This document shows, one piece after another, positions 10,621 to 23,463 of a stretch of 64,000 bases of DNA (position 1 is the first letter of the stretch; each line of letters starts with the position of its first letter). The stretch comes from Steromphala cineraria (lineage: Eukaryota; Mollusca; Gastropoda; Trochida; Trochidae). Location: positions 54,875,600-54,939,599 of the forward strand of contig OU744736.1 in assembly GCA_916613615.1 (NCBI GenBank), in the 5' to 3' direction. Under the pieces are notes generated by a model. The model was not told the DNA's origin. It worked only from the letters and a program-made list of their open reading frames with translations, and searched no databases. Made by a program: the position numbers and the translations under genes.

Positions 10621-11620
10621 AAAAGGGCAACACCATGTTTAAGGTAATAAAATAAAGTCATCATGGAAACAGAATTCAAGTTTACCAATAGTAATACAAT
10701 GTTTTATAAAGAATAAGTAATAGTTTTAAAACGACTTTAGATAATCTGGTTGAGAAAATGAGAAATTTGACCCTCTGAAAATGATACATTTGGAACAAAC
10801 TTTGATTATATTTATTGATAAAGGGACACTTACATATTTCTATAAATTTCCATAATGTATACATAGTTATCAAATGTCACACCCTCGTGCTAGGAACAGA
10901 GTACTAGATATTTTTTATAAGAACACATATCACTAAAAAAACGATTTCAAGCGCAATTGAAAACTAACCAAACGTATCTAAAAGCTTGCTAGTTGTGATT
11001 TATTAACGAAATCCATTCAACTTATTTCTTTCGTTCCACTAAAGAATCTAAGTTTGATTTACATGTATGCTGTTAACATGAATGTGACAAGTCATAATTA
11101 ACTTCATTCCTCCAGTTCATTCCTCGATTGTAATTTTGTCGTTATTCTTTATCCTGTTTACAATGAACTAGAAGGTTTAATAAGAATTTCAAAGAAAGGA
11201 AAGACAACATATCTGTCAACTCATAAGTATTGCATATTACAAACATTTAGAAAAGAAAAGATACATAGCATTTTAGTTAAAAGGGGCCAACATATAACAC
11301 TCGTACCAAGTTTGAAGCCGCATTTATTATTATTACAAAGTACAAAGCGCTTTAAGCCTTAGCTGTTTTCATGATGTGTTGTATGCAGTCCTAAGAGGCT
11401 TACGAAAATTCTTCTGTTCATGTCGAAAGATGTCATGCCTAAGCTGTCGCAATATTCCTGGTCGAGCCGAGGGTGTATATCTGTCCGGGAGAGTAAAAAA
11501 CAAACGCAATGTATTAAAGTTTTCAGTTCTATTGGATTGTTTTATTTCATTATTTATTTCATTGGCATACTTTCAGCTTAAAATACAAATGAATGTAAGT
11601 TGGTCAGTAAGTTTTTCTTT

Positions 11621-14600
11621 AAGACTTTCCTAGAAACTTTTTTATATGATAGATTTTGACTTCATGCTTCTATAAAAAGGTTCACGATGAGATATCATCT
11701 AATATAAAAAAGGGAAGGTTCTGACTAGAGCTTCCAGTTTCCAGTTTCCAGTTTCATCGAGATGTAAGGTTGTGTTCAACATTTGATGTTTTCTACAGTT
11801 TCCTAACTCTTCTAAATACATGGTTATAGTCAATGTGTAAAATGCTATATCCATGCTATAAAGCGTTCTCAAAGCGCTGAAAGTCTGTTGTTCAGCAATT
11901 GGCAGTTCCAAACAAATGATCTCTGGTGTCTTCTGAAAGTCAGGTAGCATTGCTACTCGCGTATTTTGATTTGTTGTTTGTTCCATTTCTCTGATAAAGA
12001 GAAGGTAAACGATCTCACGCCGTATAATTCCAGTCTCTCTCTCTGGGTGCTGTCAGAAGCATCTGCTGCTAGGAGAGATCTGTAATTTACCATCTCACAG
12101 GATAAGAAGTTGAGGAGTTACTAAGGCACTGGAGAACAACTACACAATTATACTTTGAAAGTGATGTTGTATCTGAGCCAATACAAGAAAGCTAATAAAG
12201 TTGTCTGAGTATATATCTGATAAATGTGCTGAGTGTTTCCTGAATTGTTGTCATGCATTCATCACTCAGAACCTCATATCGTTTTTTTTCTTGCAGATAC
12301 TGCTCCCTTAAGGCTAATTGAATAAGCTAATGATTTCAGAATCCCTCGACATATAACCGAACATAACTCTTGCTGGTTTTATTATGAAGTTATTCAAAGA
12401 AACAAGTCCAGAACATCAAAAGAGTCTTGCTGTCATCTCTGCTCAGTCTGTACAATTTAAACTATCAGCATTAGGTTAATACTTTGAAAAGCACAGGATT
12501 GCCACACGAAATGTTCATGGAATACATTTTCAAATAATTGATTGTCCCAGGTTGAGATTGATTAATCAAAGTTACAAGAAAGGTTGCACAATCCTGGAAA
12601 AATAACTCTGTGGATGTCCATCTTTAATAGAGAATGAAAAAAGGCACAGCTATGATCATGGACATCAAAGGAGCCGTGACTTCTCATTAAGACTGAGTCA
12701 AGTTATTTCTAAAAAAGGTTGGTAATTAAGGAGATGTGCATTTGGAAAATTATAAACATGAATATGGACCGATTTGTACTCACTCAGGCTATGAGGGAAA
12801 ACATTCATGTTACCAATCCTTGAGCTAAGTTATTAGTAATGCTCTGAGATAAGTTTCTTCAGTGCAAATCTTATTGATGTCTCCTCAATCAGAATCTGGC
12901 TTCAACAGTGTCATTAATTCTATCGTTTCAGATGTCGCATTTCTAAAAGGGTTGCTAGTAACAATTGTAGCAACTTCTCTTACTTGAGTTAATTTAATAA
13001 AAGTCTTTAGAATTACATTCTCGTAATTGAGTAGATACACAAGTATATGTATTCTAGATAAGTCCAAATCCTACTCCTTATCATATCACTATTACCGTTT
13101 ATTCCCACATTTGGTTCCATTTTCACCAATTTATTTCGGTGCCCTTATTCCACTGTTTCATTGGGTATCATTGTGTATTCACGAATATGGTTGTGCTATT
13201 TAAAAGGTCAGAGGTATTTTACGTACCAGTTGATGATATGCTAAGTCTTTTTGTGAATAATGTCTTGTGACAATAAAAGCTGAATCACATTTGCTGCATT
13301 TAAGATGTCTACCTGAATTTACTTACATTAGTGTGAGGAGTCATTTTATGATTCAAGCATAAAATTAATTAATCAGTTTGATATCATTCTCTGATTATCA
13401 AAGAAGAACACGTTGTTAAATGAATAGTCAACTTCTCTATTGCATTAAATACATCTTAGAGAATAATAAAGTTGACTATCAATCACAAAATTATTATTTT
13501 CATAAAACCAGCTCATTCTGCTATCATAATTGATATATAACTATGCTTTCGTTGAACTGGTTAATTTTAGAGATTTCAGAAAATTGTTTGCTACAGAAAG
13601 CAGTTTGGTAGTGCAGTGTTTATAAAGAGTATAATTCATTAACTTATACCAGTTTTTCAAGGATAATTGCATCAGTCTTTGGAAGACTGAAGACTTCTGC
13701 AAATGATTAAATGATTTTGAGTACCAATGATTTTTTAATGTGAGCTAACTACTCAAACTACGGTAAAAACGACCCTTCTTCTTTCGCTTATTTGTTTCTT
13801 GATATACATCGAAGCAAACTATTGACCCTCCTTTTGTCTTTTAAACTATGGATACATTGGCTTATTTATTACAAGCTCCTTTGTTCCTGCCCCTAAATCA
13901 ATAAATGTATCTAAACACATATATCAAGTATCTAATATAGTATATTTGTTTCGTTTGTTTCACTGTACAGATCTATGCAAATGTATTTAACACTCTTTGA
14001 GTAATAAATCGTTGATATTCTAATAACTAACCCAATGAACAGTTTACTGTCTTCGAATGTAGTACGTATATTAGACAGAGCTAAAGTTAAGGATATGTTG
14101 TTGCTTTCAAATTAACACAAAACTATCTACCGTGAAATCTTTCTAGGCAAACACGATAATTGAGACAGCCACTAACACTCTTTAAATACCTCTCTATTGG
14201 TCTGTCAGTAATTGGGTGATGAGATAGATTGAGGTTAAGATGAGTTACATCAATGTACCAGAAAGTACGTCTCATCCATCATCCACTAATCATAGCAAGG
14301 TTGATCTAGACTGACCTCACACAGTAATTAGCTGTAGATATGTCTCCACATCTCTATATATGCTCATGACTTAAACTGAGAGATAACCACTGATCTGTTG
14401 TCCTTGTTTTCTCTCTTTCAGCTATCTTAGTATTGAACTGCTTGAGGCTAATATGAAATTAGGTCGTTGGATGCAATCTCAAGTCAATACTGACCTCCTG
14501 ATCTTGTTTCTTCTAACTGTTGTGAAACCATTTTTGTTGTAATACCACTTATATTGAAAACAAAACTCGTTTTTGAGTCTGTTTAATGGAAATGTTCCAT

Positions 14601-14945
14601 GTAGCATATCAGGTCCTGTGAGAAACTGTTATGAATAAATTAAGTTGTATTTATGTTAGTATCTATGAGATTGCTAATAATCTATAAGCATTCCTTGGTG
14701 TTGAACCAAGTAAGTAGTAGTAGCAGTGTTATTTTATTTAAGAAATAGCTTGAACAACTTAGAGATCTGTTATGTAGTCATTGCTTTAAGCCGTTCAACT
14801 GTTGTCAAATAAGAATATATGATCCGTTACATTTCAGCATTGTACATCAACGTTCAGTATACAATTTAAATGTTCTTTAGTTATAGCTTAAGTACATACC
14901 ATTACCATTGTTTTATTGTTTGTGCTGTATCATTAGTCTGTGTAG
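11621..14945. other. Unassigned AT-rich stretch
   Basis: No counterpart elsewhere in the window and no recognisable gene, RNA or repeat was seen. Short open frames, such as 11699-11986 and 12885-13067 on the minus strand, are of the size expected by chance at this base composition. CTTCCAGTTTCCAGTTTCCAG at about 11728-11748 is a local 7-bp tandem triplication. Confidence 0.6.
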
Positions 14946-14948
14946 ATG

Positions 14949-15266
14949 TTAGTTAATGAAACTTTGATGTGAGAGATCATCGACTTTGTAGCTATAAACA
15001 GTTTCAGTGGATCGGTTATTTGATATATTGACAAAAATGTTATCTTGACGCAATGGGTAATGAAGAAATAAATAACAAACAAATAACATATAAGAAACAA
15101 ATTTGTTCAGAGCTATAGTGAGATCTGCAACAGTATTTTGTTTTATAAGAATGAACATATCTTCTGATATCTCTTTCTCTAGTCGACGACTGAGTGTAGA
15201 AATGTATCTAGATAATTTGATAATAAGTCTGATAGGAGAGGAAGACTCAAGCAAACAGACTATCAA
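14949..15266 (-). pseudogene. 105-codon minus-strand ORF of an unidentified repeated family
   Basis: An uninterrupted 105-codon frame. Residues about 12-50 are predicted helical, rich in Leu, Arg, Glu and Lys, and followed by a hydrophobic Tyr/Leu/Phe/Val patch (about 58-70). The C-terminal part, from FLHYPL through VNIS to SHQSFIN, is shared with 18385-18660 and 8838-8960 on the same strand. Conserved residues are the HYPL, the VNIS and the TV.SY before SHQSFIN. No signal peptide or known catalytic motif is visible. It could be an exon of a duplicated host gene or part of an undescribed repeat. The helical N-terminal part is loosely like a small death-fold domain, but I do not claim that. 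Function unknown. Confidence 0.35.
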
Positions 15267-16652
15267 TCGTTAAACCGTTATTGCAATGGATGACCTCAGA
15301 CAACATTTACTGTATATATATTCTGTTCCCAAGCATTCTTAGGATGTGAATCTGGAGAGTAACATTCCCCTTCTGATCTCATTTCCGATGACAGCTAGAT
15401 ACGTGTCCAACTATACTTGTAATGGCAAATTAGCCTGGCGAGAAGAATCGCGAAAAGATCTTACTTCCAGTCTACACAGGTTAAAGATGCTTCTTACTGT
15501 GTCAATAAGTAAATCCCATGGTGTAATAGACCATCTTCTGGTGGAATGGAGATGAGTTTACCATTGAACTTGTCAGTATTGAGACAGCTTTTAGACATTT
15601 CGAAGTTGTCATACACCTTTTTAGTATAGGATATTCTTTAACAAACTTTTACATTTCTTGAGCTCATGAATAAAGACAAAATGACAAAATCTAATTATAT
15701 TCATTAAAATAGCAGAACCACATTCTTAAGCTGCTGACACTATATGTAGTAAATAAAGTACAACACAATCCTGTGTAATTAAGTCAGGGTCACTGACTCG
15801 AGAGGTATATGGCATCTTTAACTATTTGAGGTTATTTTTTATATGCAAGGATGCCAAAAAATTAAATGTGTACAATTTGTTTATGATAAGCATAAAATGG
15901 TCGTACATCTGTTGATGTAGTCTGCGTCCTTGAGCTGTAATATACCATCAATATGAATAATATCTGTCCCTTCCAATCTAGCATAAGGAAATGCTTGATG
16001 GAAGCTCATTACGTCAATAAATAAAAATCATCATAAAGAACCGATTTTGCCACCTTTTCTCCATCATTCTAGCTGCGCTGTTAAATACCACCAATATTCT
16101 GTACAGAACAGATTAAAAGCATAATTGGTTACCCCGTGCTGAATGTTCCAATGCTCTACCTATCATCCCTAAGTCTTTTCATCAGGAGAATTCTTACTGA
16201 AATTCCAAATACAATGAAATTGAGTTTAACTTTCCATGTTCGGCCTCATCCACAATGACAAGAGATATTGATGTTAGTATGATGTAATGGATGGAAGGTG
16301 TAATTAGAAGAATTAGGCAGCATTATCGACCTCCTTGTGACCATTACACATAGTCTTTGGAATAAATTAGTTAATTTGTATTACAAAGGGCCTAAAGGTA
16401 ACAAAACTTTCCAAGTTACTATGTTTACAAGGATATGTTACTGATTTAACAACTCATTATTTTCAATAATCAGTCAGTTAGGATACTTCACCTCAGGAGA
16501 TACCAAACAAGTCGTTAATTCCTTTCACGTTCCAACAGGAATGTGTGTACCCTCTGGCGATTGTGTTTGAGGAGCCATTTCTACAAATATCAGTATTAAA
16601 ATACCTCGCCAATGTCATGTTAATATCACCAAAACATTCATGGAAAATAAAG

Positions 16653-16653
<1 letters not shown>
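15267..16653. other. Unassigned AT-rich stretch
   Basis: Nothing recognised. A 69-codon plus-strand frame at 15346-15555 has no relatives that I can see in the window. Confidence 0.6.
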
Positions 16654-16696
<43 letters not shown>

Positions 16697-16711
16697 CTGT
16701 GTGTGTGTGTG
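16654..16711. repeat. (TG)n dinucleotide microsatellite
   Basis: About 29 TG units, interrupted near 16693-16698 by GGTC. Its minus-strand translation gives a meaningless His/Thr run, so the overlapping 121-codon frame at 16493-16858 is not a gene. Confidence 0.97.
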
Positions 16712-18384
16712 AAGTCTGCCTTGAAAATTCTTTATTTGAATCTTGAAAAAAAACCTGCACATACTTTTTGTACTGAAACCTTTATAAGAGATAATAGTAG
16801 TATATGTGACTGAAACAGTTTTGACCTGTCTTTGGAATTCAACTTCGCCTTTTGTCAAAGAACATACCTGTAAACATAGTCAATTTGGAATAAAACTAAA
16901 CAAGATAGGATTTTAAACGGGCTTTTATGTCATAATTTATCTTCTAGTTATGATGTGTAATCAAATGATTGTTAAAATGGGATTTATATTTCGATAACAT
17001 ATTTCATAATAAATAAAATTTTCAGGCTATTTCAGGACCCCAAGCTTATCAAAACAAACATAAAATAAGATTATCAATTTCATGCATAAGTTTGTCAGTA
17101 CTTTTTTTGAAACACGTGCCTATAAAACAATATTCGTATTCAATTTTCCATTCAAAGTGTTGTTTTCTAAACTTTTTTCCCAAGCATTATGTTTGATTAT
17201 ATTTCGTGTGATGATATCATATTCAGGGCTTTCAAATAAATATCCAGTTTATCCAATTACTTTCCAAATAACATTGATTCCAATGCTACTGTCACTCTTA
17301 ATTGCAACTGACGATATATACATAGTAATCTAAAACGACAAGTGTAAAATTATATGTCCTGTAATTGTCTAAATATAATCTGTGTCTTATTTCGTTTCAT
17401 TCTTGTGACGCAAACACAATTTACTTCTCAGAGTGTCAATTAATTCTATTTTAATTTTACACAAACTAGAGACCGTATAGAATAATGTAATAATCAAGTG
17501 CGACAAGTATTAAATTTACAAAGATTAGGAAAATCGATAAACACAATACTAAAACAAATACTAAACTGATAGGCAAACGAAAGTACACACTTTAGTTGAG
17601 TTCATCTTATGTAAAAATATTAGTTTTTTATGTCGTTTTCTCAAACTTATAAGAAGAAGAGTTCAAAGAATACTTCAAGTATATCTATTTCACAAAGAAA
17701 GACATTTTATGTTGATAAATATTTTCAAAAATAATATTGATATAACACAAACGTTCATCAATAAGGACAAATTATCATATGTTAAAGTCAATAAAAGTGC
17801 CCTTTTTGCACATATTGACATCATTTTTAAAATTGTAGGGGTCATGGTAGTGTAAATTATATTTCGTACCCCTGCCTCCTTTAAACAAAGATATTCTAGC
17901 AATACATAAACCAATTATTTACTGCAACTACTGCAAATATGTGTATATAAGATATTAAGTAGATTTACACATATTGTACTGTTTACTTTCTTTTGCCTGG
18001 CAGTAAGGGTGAAAGTAACACAGACAATTGGTCGAGCCTCAAGTGATCAAGCACTATCACCAATGGCACCTTACTTTGACTGTTTTGTAGTTTTAAAAAA
18101 TGGATGAAAATTGCTGTATTCAATTATTTTTGTATAAAAGGTACAGGTTTAACTACTTCACTGTGGACCTAACTGACATTTGCTTTCGGTGTTTCATTTT
18201 ACCAATGAAAAAACTGTTTATTATGAATCTAGTATCATAAAATTAAGTTAATGGTAAATAGAAATTTCAAATGTACACTTATTCTCTCTCTTCAGGCAAG
18301 ATGGTAAGTTGCTCTGTCATGTGAACTTTCTCAAGCACACAGCCTACCAGAGTACGAGTTGAAGGGATCTTTATTTATTGCTTG
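16712..18384. other. Unassigned AT-rich stretch
   Basis: No gene, RNA or repeat family was recognised. Frames of 74-83 codons at 17082-17333 and 17690-17914 are low-complexity, hydrophobic and unsupported. Confidence 0.6.
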
Positions 18385-18660
18385 TCACCATTGTTTATTC
18401 ATTGCGCTCGACCAATTGTTTCTGTTAATGATAGTTAATGAAGCTCTGATGTGCGAAATTTCAGTCTGTATAGCTATCAACAGTTCCAGTGGTTCGGTCT
18501 CCTGATATATTGACAATGAAGCTATCGTGACACAATGGGTAATGAAGCAAACAGATAAGCCCACTACAACAAGTCTTATCAACAAGTTCTATTTGGTCGA
18601 AATCATTGTTGGCTGCGATTGTTAAGTTGTAAAGCAACATAAACAAATCAATGCACATTT
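18385..18660 (-). pseudogene. Degenerate paralogue of the 14949-15266 minus-strand ORF
   Basis: A 65-codon frame at 18461-18658 contains LTIA..., LLHYPL, then VNIS and a TV.SYTD segment, ending at a stop where the 14949-15266 ORF continues. The SHQSFI-like end follows in the same frame after that stop. A second frame (18385-18585) is an overlap shadow. The nucleotide match to 14947-15077 covers about 120 bp at roughly 75%. The offset between these two members is about 3.48 kb. Confidence 0.35.
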
Positions 18661-18837
18661 AACAGAACAACAAAATGTTGAAAATGAGTTGATGTTTTTT
18701 TTCCTTGGGCTATCAATATCCATCATTTGTAAAATATCAATGAAATAGTCCCAAGAGCATAGATGAATCTTAAACTTCAGAAGAGTTCAATGAAGGCACT
18801 TTTATCTTCTTATATAAGAAATGAGGCTTGTGAGTTA

Positions 18838-19110
18838 TTATCTTTAATGAATTATAAAATCTATTTAGTGACATGATCTGACAAAAAATATATGCAAATT
18901 ATGAAATTATGAAGCTTGGGAAATTTCTAATAGATATTATCAATGGATATAAAATTTCTCTATTTAAGAAAATAAATAAACCACCAAACTTTTAGTCCAA
19001 ATATTTATGTTAAAATCAAATATATATCTTTCAATCATCAAGAAGTGAAATCATCTTAGAAATAAACATCAAACGTAAGAAGAAAATACCGAGAACCTCC
19101 TATGTAAACT
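18838..19110 (+). repeat. Diverged third paralogue of the A/B duplication
   Basis: Matches 7523-7600 in A and 58672-58940 in B, for example the shared TTTAGTGACAT and TATATGCAAATT blocks and the TATATATCTTTC stretch. Around 19081-19095 it shows the empty form of the site into which the 58945-60271 element inserted. It is clearly older than the A/B split. Confidence 0.7.
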
Positions 19111-19130
19111 GTTTGCAAACATTTAGTCTT

Positions 19131-19320
19131 GTGTTTCAAATGTCTAAAGGGTGTTGTTGACATATGGAATTTTCAAGACGAAATTTATGATATGAAAGTA
19201 TATTCTTGCAGCCTTTCTGTATACAGCTCATATAGAGACAATATCAAAATGGCTACTATTAAGTCATGTGTTTCAAATGTCTAGAGGATGTTGTTGACAT
19301 ATGGAATTTCCAAGACTTAC
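19131..19320 (+). repeat. Local tandem repeat, about 135-bp period
   Basis: GTGTTTCAAATGTCTA, followed by GTTGTTGACATATGGAAT, occurs from about 19132 and again from about 19268. A related piece, GTGTCTCAAACGTCTAGA, is in copy B at about 60311. Confidence 0.75.
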
Positions 19321-19675
19321 AGAAATTATATACTCTAGATTAAGGGTGGCTGCTTATTTGACAAATATGTCCATCCAAGGTAATTGCTCTGCGGAGAGTA
19401 TTATAAAACTGCGTTTCTTTTTTTAAAGAGTTAGAGCATATCCTGGTGTTAGGCAATATTGCCATAAAAAGATATCAAACATACTTGGGGGATTTTGGGA
19501 GAAAAACTTATCTCAATTTTCTACAAACTATTTATGTAATTAAAATAAATGTATCAAATACGCAGGCAACTACAAACTGCAAAATCACATAGGCGAGGTA
19601 AGCTAATTAACAAACAAAAGGAATGGTTTAACATGAATTGTTAAATATAAAAATAATAGCATTTTTACACGATTA

Positions 19676-20530
19676 CAGAAGTGACACTTTCTTTCTTTAA
19701 AATTGCAAATGTCACATTGCTTTTTGGATAAAGAGTATAAAAACATTACGCTTCGAGAAACTGATGTGGTGTCTTTGTTCAGAAGAAGTCATGTAAAAGA
19801 TTTAAACAAATCCTTTTGAAAATTAAATAGGTAAAGAGTACCATTTGAAGAGCAGGCTTGCAATGATAAAACCACAACAAGAGGTTTAACAATATCTTCA
19901 CGAAATGTATTTCATTTCGAAAGTGTTATATCTTGTGTTAGATCCATATTATCCTCGTATGGCGTTGCATATGTTTGGCAAATCCAGGACGTTGGCGATG
20001 TCAAACAATTTCTAAGAAAAAATGAAATCCTACTATCACAACTAATTAAGCACTTTATGTAAAAAATGTTTAATATGCGGTGTGAACATCTCACGTCTCG
20101 TAACAAACTAATGATCAATGTGTATTTATGCACAGGCCATCATCTACGAAATAAAGAGTCTGAGTCTATCTGTTTCTACTATATCAGGTATCATAAATCT
20201 AAGAGAACAAAATTATAGCAATAAATCTAATATTGCAGTTGATAACAAATCAATTAACTGAATGAATATATTTTCATTTACATTTCCAACAATAATAATC
20301 TCTATTTTATTTTACTTCGATTACATTTAGATTATTCATTTGGCTTGTATGTAAGTGCAATGATCACCTTCCTGTTTTCTTCCTGGTTCTGCCTACGCTC
20401 ATGTCACTAAATCTTGAGGTCCGCGTGACAAATCTTCTGATAATAGAATTAGGACTGATCTCGGACGTAATATGTGCACATGTCTATCTTGACTCGCACA
20501 TGTAATAATTGCTATTGCAGATAACTAATA
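19676..20530 (-). repeat. Ancient paralogous segment, first copy
   Basis: Similar to 27055-27760, with an offset of about 7.3-7.4 kb. Both contain AGAAGTGACACTT near the start and an AGGTTTAAC block. Both also have a later stretch with TCACCTTC and ATGTC next to AAATCT, and TCTTCTG followed by AGAAT. On the minus strand, 19880-19925 can be aligned with the EIHY...VKP peptide of 27140-27385 if one base is skipped, so this copy is frameshifted. The unrelated 73-codon frame at 19912-20133 is probably chance. Confidence 0.5.
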
Positions 20531-22300
20531 TAGCTTTAGAGTGCAAATCTCTTGCTATCATAATTCTTTTGTAAATGTTAGATACAAGACAAATAGTATT
20601 TTGGACACGTGCCAAAGAGCTGTCAATAGTGACATTGGATTACATCAAATATGGAAAACTTTGTTTTATCATGTTAGGCTTTACAAAGTTGCCCTTAATA
20701 AATTATTAGTAGATAAGTCAATCTTCCCAGGATTAAAGATTGTGTTTAAATAAGAAAATTTCCTGAAAGAAATACGACTTTAAAAATGCTCATACGTTAG
20801 GTAGGTAACTGTACAAGAAAATGGATGTGATTATATTTAGTCATCCTGACGAAATGTATATCCTCATATATATAATCCCTTGACAAATCAATATCTTACA
20901 GACAGAATTAACGGGCTGAGTTATCACAGATTAGTTTAGAAATGTAATATTTTATATGCAATGCGACGTAGCCAACGCTAAGTGTATTACCCACACATAC
21001 TTTAAGCCCATCTTATATGTCTACGTTGACAAAATTAATGGAAAACCATTAGCTTATATAACCAGTAAATTGTATTTGTGATTGATGCAAAAGATTATAT
21101 TGATTGTGTACCTTGCACATTTTGTAATACCTTGGTCCAGTTTATTTTTTAAATCCATTTAAAGGGAGAGTCCTATCGATTTGCTGCAGAATTCAAGAGG
21201 ACATTCCAGTTTATACATATAATGTTATTTGTATATGAAAATAATACAAACCAGTTAAAATATGTAACTGGTATCTATTTTGTGTTTATGTATGTTTGAG
21301 AACTTGATAAAAAGACCACAATAAGGAGAGGTGAAGCCAATCATCAGTCATTAGTGTGCAAAATAACCGATATGAAGTCTTAATTTTATCTTTTAGAAAA
21401 TAAAGATATAACATGTAGGCTTTAATCACGTTGACTGTACAGTGGAGTGGACATCGCGTTAGCTGCTCATATTGCTGCATGTGAGAACTGCCACTGAAAA
21501 TAGTCGATTGTTATCAAAAGACGTTACTAAGAATTAATAATATGTGCAGGAAATAAGGGATTTGTCACCTTGTTCTCTCCTCACTGATAATGTATTCAGA
21601 TAGATAATTATAATGATAGGATGACGATTCTGTAGATCTATTTTATATAAATATATACGAGTTATCATATTGGTATTTTTAATTGATAAAATTCATGACC
21701 ATATCTTTATTGAAGATTTTCTAGAAAAAAAATCGATTGATTAGATCTTGCCTGTAGATGTCTATACATGTAAAGGGATAATAGGAAAACAAGATATATT
21801 TTCCCTGGAGTAATAAGATTTGTCAAACCAAAGGATATAAATCATGATAACTTCCTCATAATTTTTCATGTGTGATTTAATCTCTTATTCGTGACTGTGA
21901 ATAAAGACATCTGTTCATAACATGTCTGATAATAGAACAAAGAGATGCACAAAATCTTACATATTAGTTGTCTTTATAATTGACACTGTATTGATAATAA
22001 CTTTTTGAAGATTATATCGTAAACCTTATGTGACCGTAGGGAATATTCTTTTTACAGCTTAATGTCAATGTGTTTATTCACAGTTCAGTACCTGAATTAA
22101 AGACAAATTAGAGAATATTGGTAATAACGTTACAAAACAAGACTCAGGCCTCACAGTTCACATTTGATAAGTTTGAAGCTTTTAACAATGACAGTTTCAT
22201 TGAAAATATTCATTTAAAGAAAAAGGACATCATTATCCAATCAACTTGCATTTGTTCTTGTGATCAGTTAGTCCATATCAATCATTACCATATCTTAAAT
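20531..22300. other. Unassigned AT-rich stretch
   Basis: No recognisable feature. The 70-codon plus-strand frame at 20541-20753 and the 64-codon minus-strand frame at 21286-21480 have no support. Confidence 0.6.
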
Positions 22301-22323
22301 ATTGTTATATTCATATTCCTGGC

Positions 22324-22357
22324 CCGTGTAACATACCGCAGTGTAATATTTACACGG
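22324..22357. other. Nested inverted repeat
   Basis: CCGTGTAA at 22324-22331 pairs with TTACACGG at 22350-22357. GTGTAA at 22341-22346 also pairs with TTACAC at 22350-22355. This could be one end of a small inverted-repeat transposon whose other end was not identified. Confidence 0.5.
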
Positions 22358-22391
22358 CAATATAAACTAGAGCAATATCACAATACATGTA

Positions 22392-22423
22392 TGACGTCAC
22401 TGAAGTGAGTGGTTGTGACGTCA
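22392..22423. promoter_or_regulatory. Two perfect CRE palindromes
   Basis: TGACGTCA at 22392-22399 and 22416-22423, spaced 24 bp centre to centre, in a locally GC-richer patch that also holds the 22324-22357 inverted repeat. TGACGTCA is the full CREB/ATF consensus. No adjacent gene is identified, so activity is unproven. Confidence 0.4.
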
Positions 22424-23463
22424 CAATGTAAGCGCACACCGTCATAGCAGCCGCTGAGTCGGCAAATGTTTGTTTCAGCAAACTGTCGGTAGTTTTGTTT
22501 GATTTTTAGGGCAAGTTATGAACAGAATGAGACACTCCTTTCCATTTAAATTATTTTCATGTAACTCGTGAATGATTTGGTATCAAACTCGCTTTCGCTC
22601 GTTTCATACAATATCATTACTCGTCCATAACAAAATTGCATCAAATGGAAGGTTTAGTATCCCCTAAGAAATTCAAAAGGAATTGTATTTTGTTGCAGAT
22701 AAACTATAAAATGTCACTCGTGTTTTTTTCACTCTTAATAGTGGCAAAGACATATCATAAAATCGTTATCTATAACACTTTCCTAGTTAAAAAGTTTGCA
22801 ATAGAGTAATTCCTCCTTTCTTGCTCAATAAATAATGTATAAAAATACATCCAGCAGTCTTTGTAGTTTTTTCTATGCTGCAAGTAATTGATGCTTTCTG
22901 ATGTGTTTTCTTTTTAAAGTAAACTTGACGGAAAACATTTGAGAAGGATGGTATATCTTTATAGCATTTCTTTCTGGTGAAAGATGAAACTTTAACAAGA
23001 ATGCTTTTTGATTATATATGCTTTTACATGTTTCAAATTTTATCAAAAACTTTTTCATAAGTCACACACAACTTTGCTCAAGAAATAACATCGATACGAA
23101 ACAACTTGCCACATATGTAATCATTTATTATCAGAGAGTCATACATTAACTGTGACAGGTGAGACACAGTATCGTTCATGGTCTGCATAAAACATAGATT
23201 GTATTGGTTTTCTAGAACAAGAGGATTGTCTTATTTATGCAAGACAACGTTCCAGTTACTGACATTATGCATTTGATAGACGTAATGTCTTCAATTACAT
23301 TCCAGATATGCAGTGGTGTGCATCCTATACATTTTTTTGTCAAAATGGCTGTCTAAAGGTTTTTTAGGAGAAAAGTTGATCCATGAATGCACATTATAAG
23401 ATAAGATAAGCATGATATGATGTTCATATAGCACATTATCTTGTTCGCAGTTTCAATAAAACC

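Larger units (their letters stand above)
1..11620. repeat. Segmental duplication, copy A
   Basis: This block aligns in the same orientation with about 50798-64000. Anchor points are 1 with 52588, 1250 with 53016, 2300 with 53240, 4326 with 55998, 5239 with 56545, 7523 with 58672, and about 11596 with 63999. The offset is 52.4-52.6 kb. Identity is over 90% by eye within aligned parts, interrupted by indels of 0.1-2 kb. Copy A starts at or before the window edge, so its left limit is unknown. Order is not fully conserved: the block at 1525-2150 lies downstream of the first anchor here but upstream of it in copy B. No host gene is intact in both copies, so this looks like duplicated non-coding or intronic DNA. 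Confidence 0.9.

Noticed and set aside
16493..16858. 121-codon minus-strand ORF
   Set aside because: Its middle is the (TG)n microsatellite read as a His/Thr repeat. The rest has no protein character.
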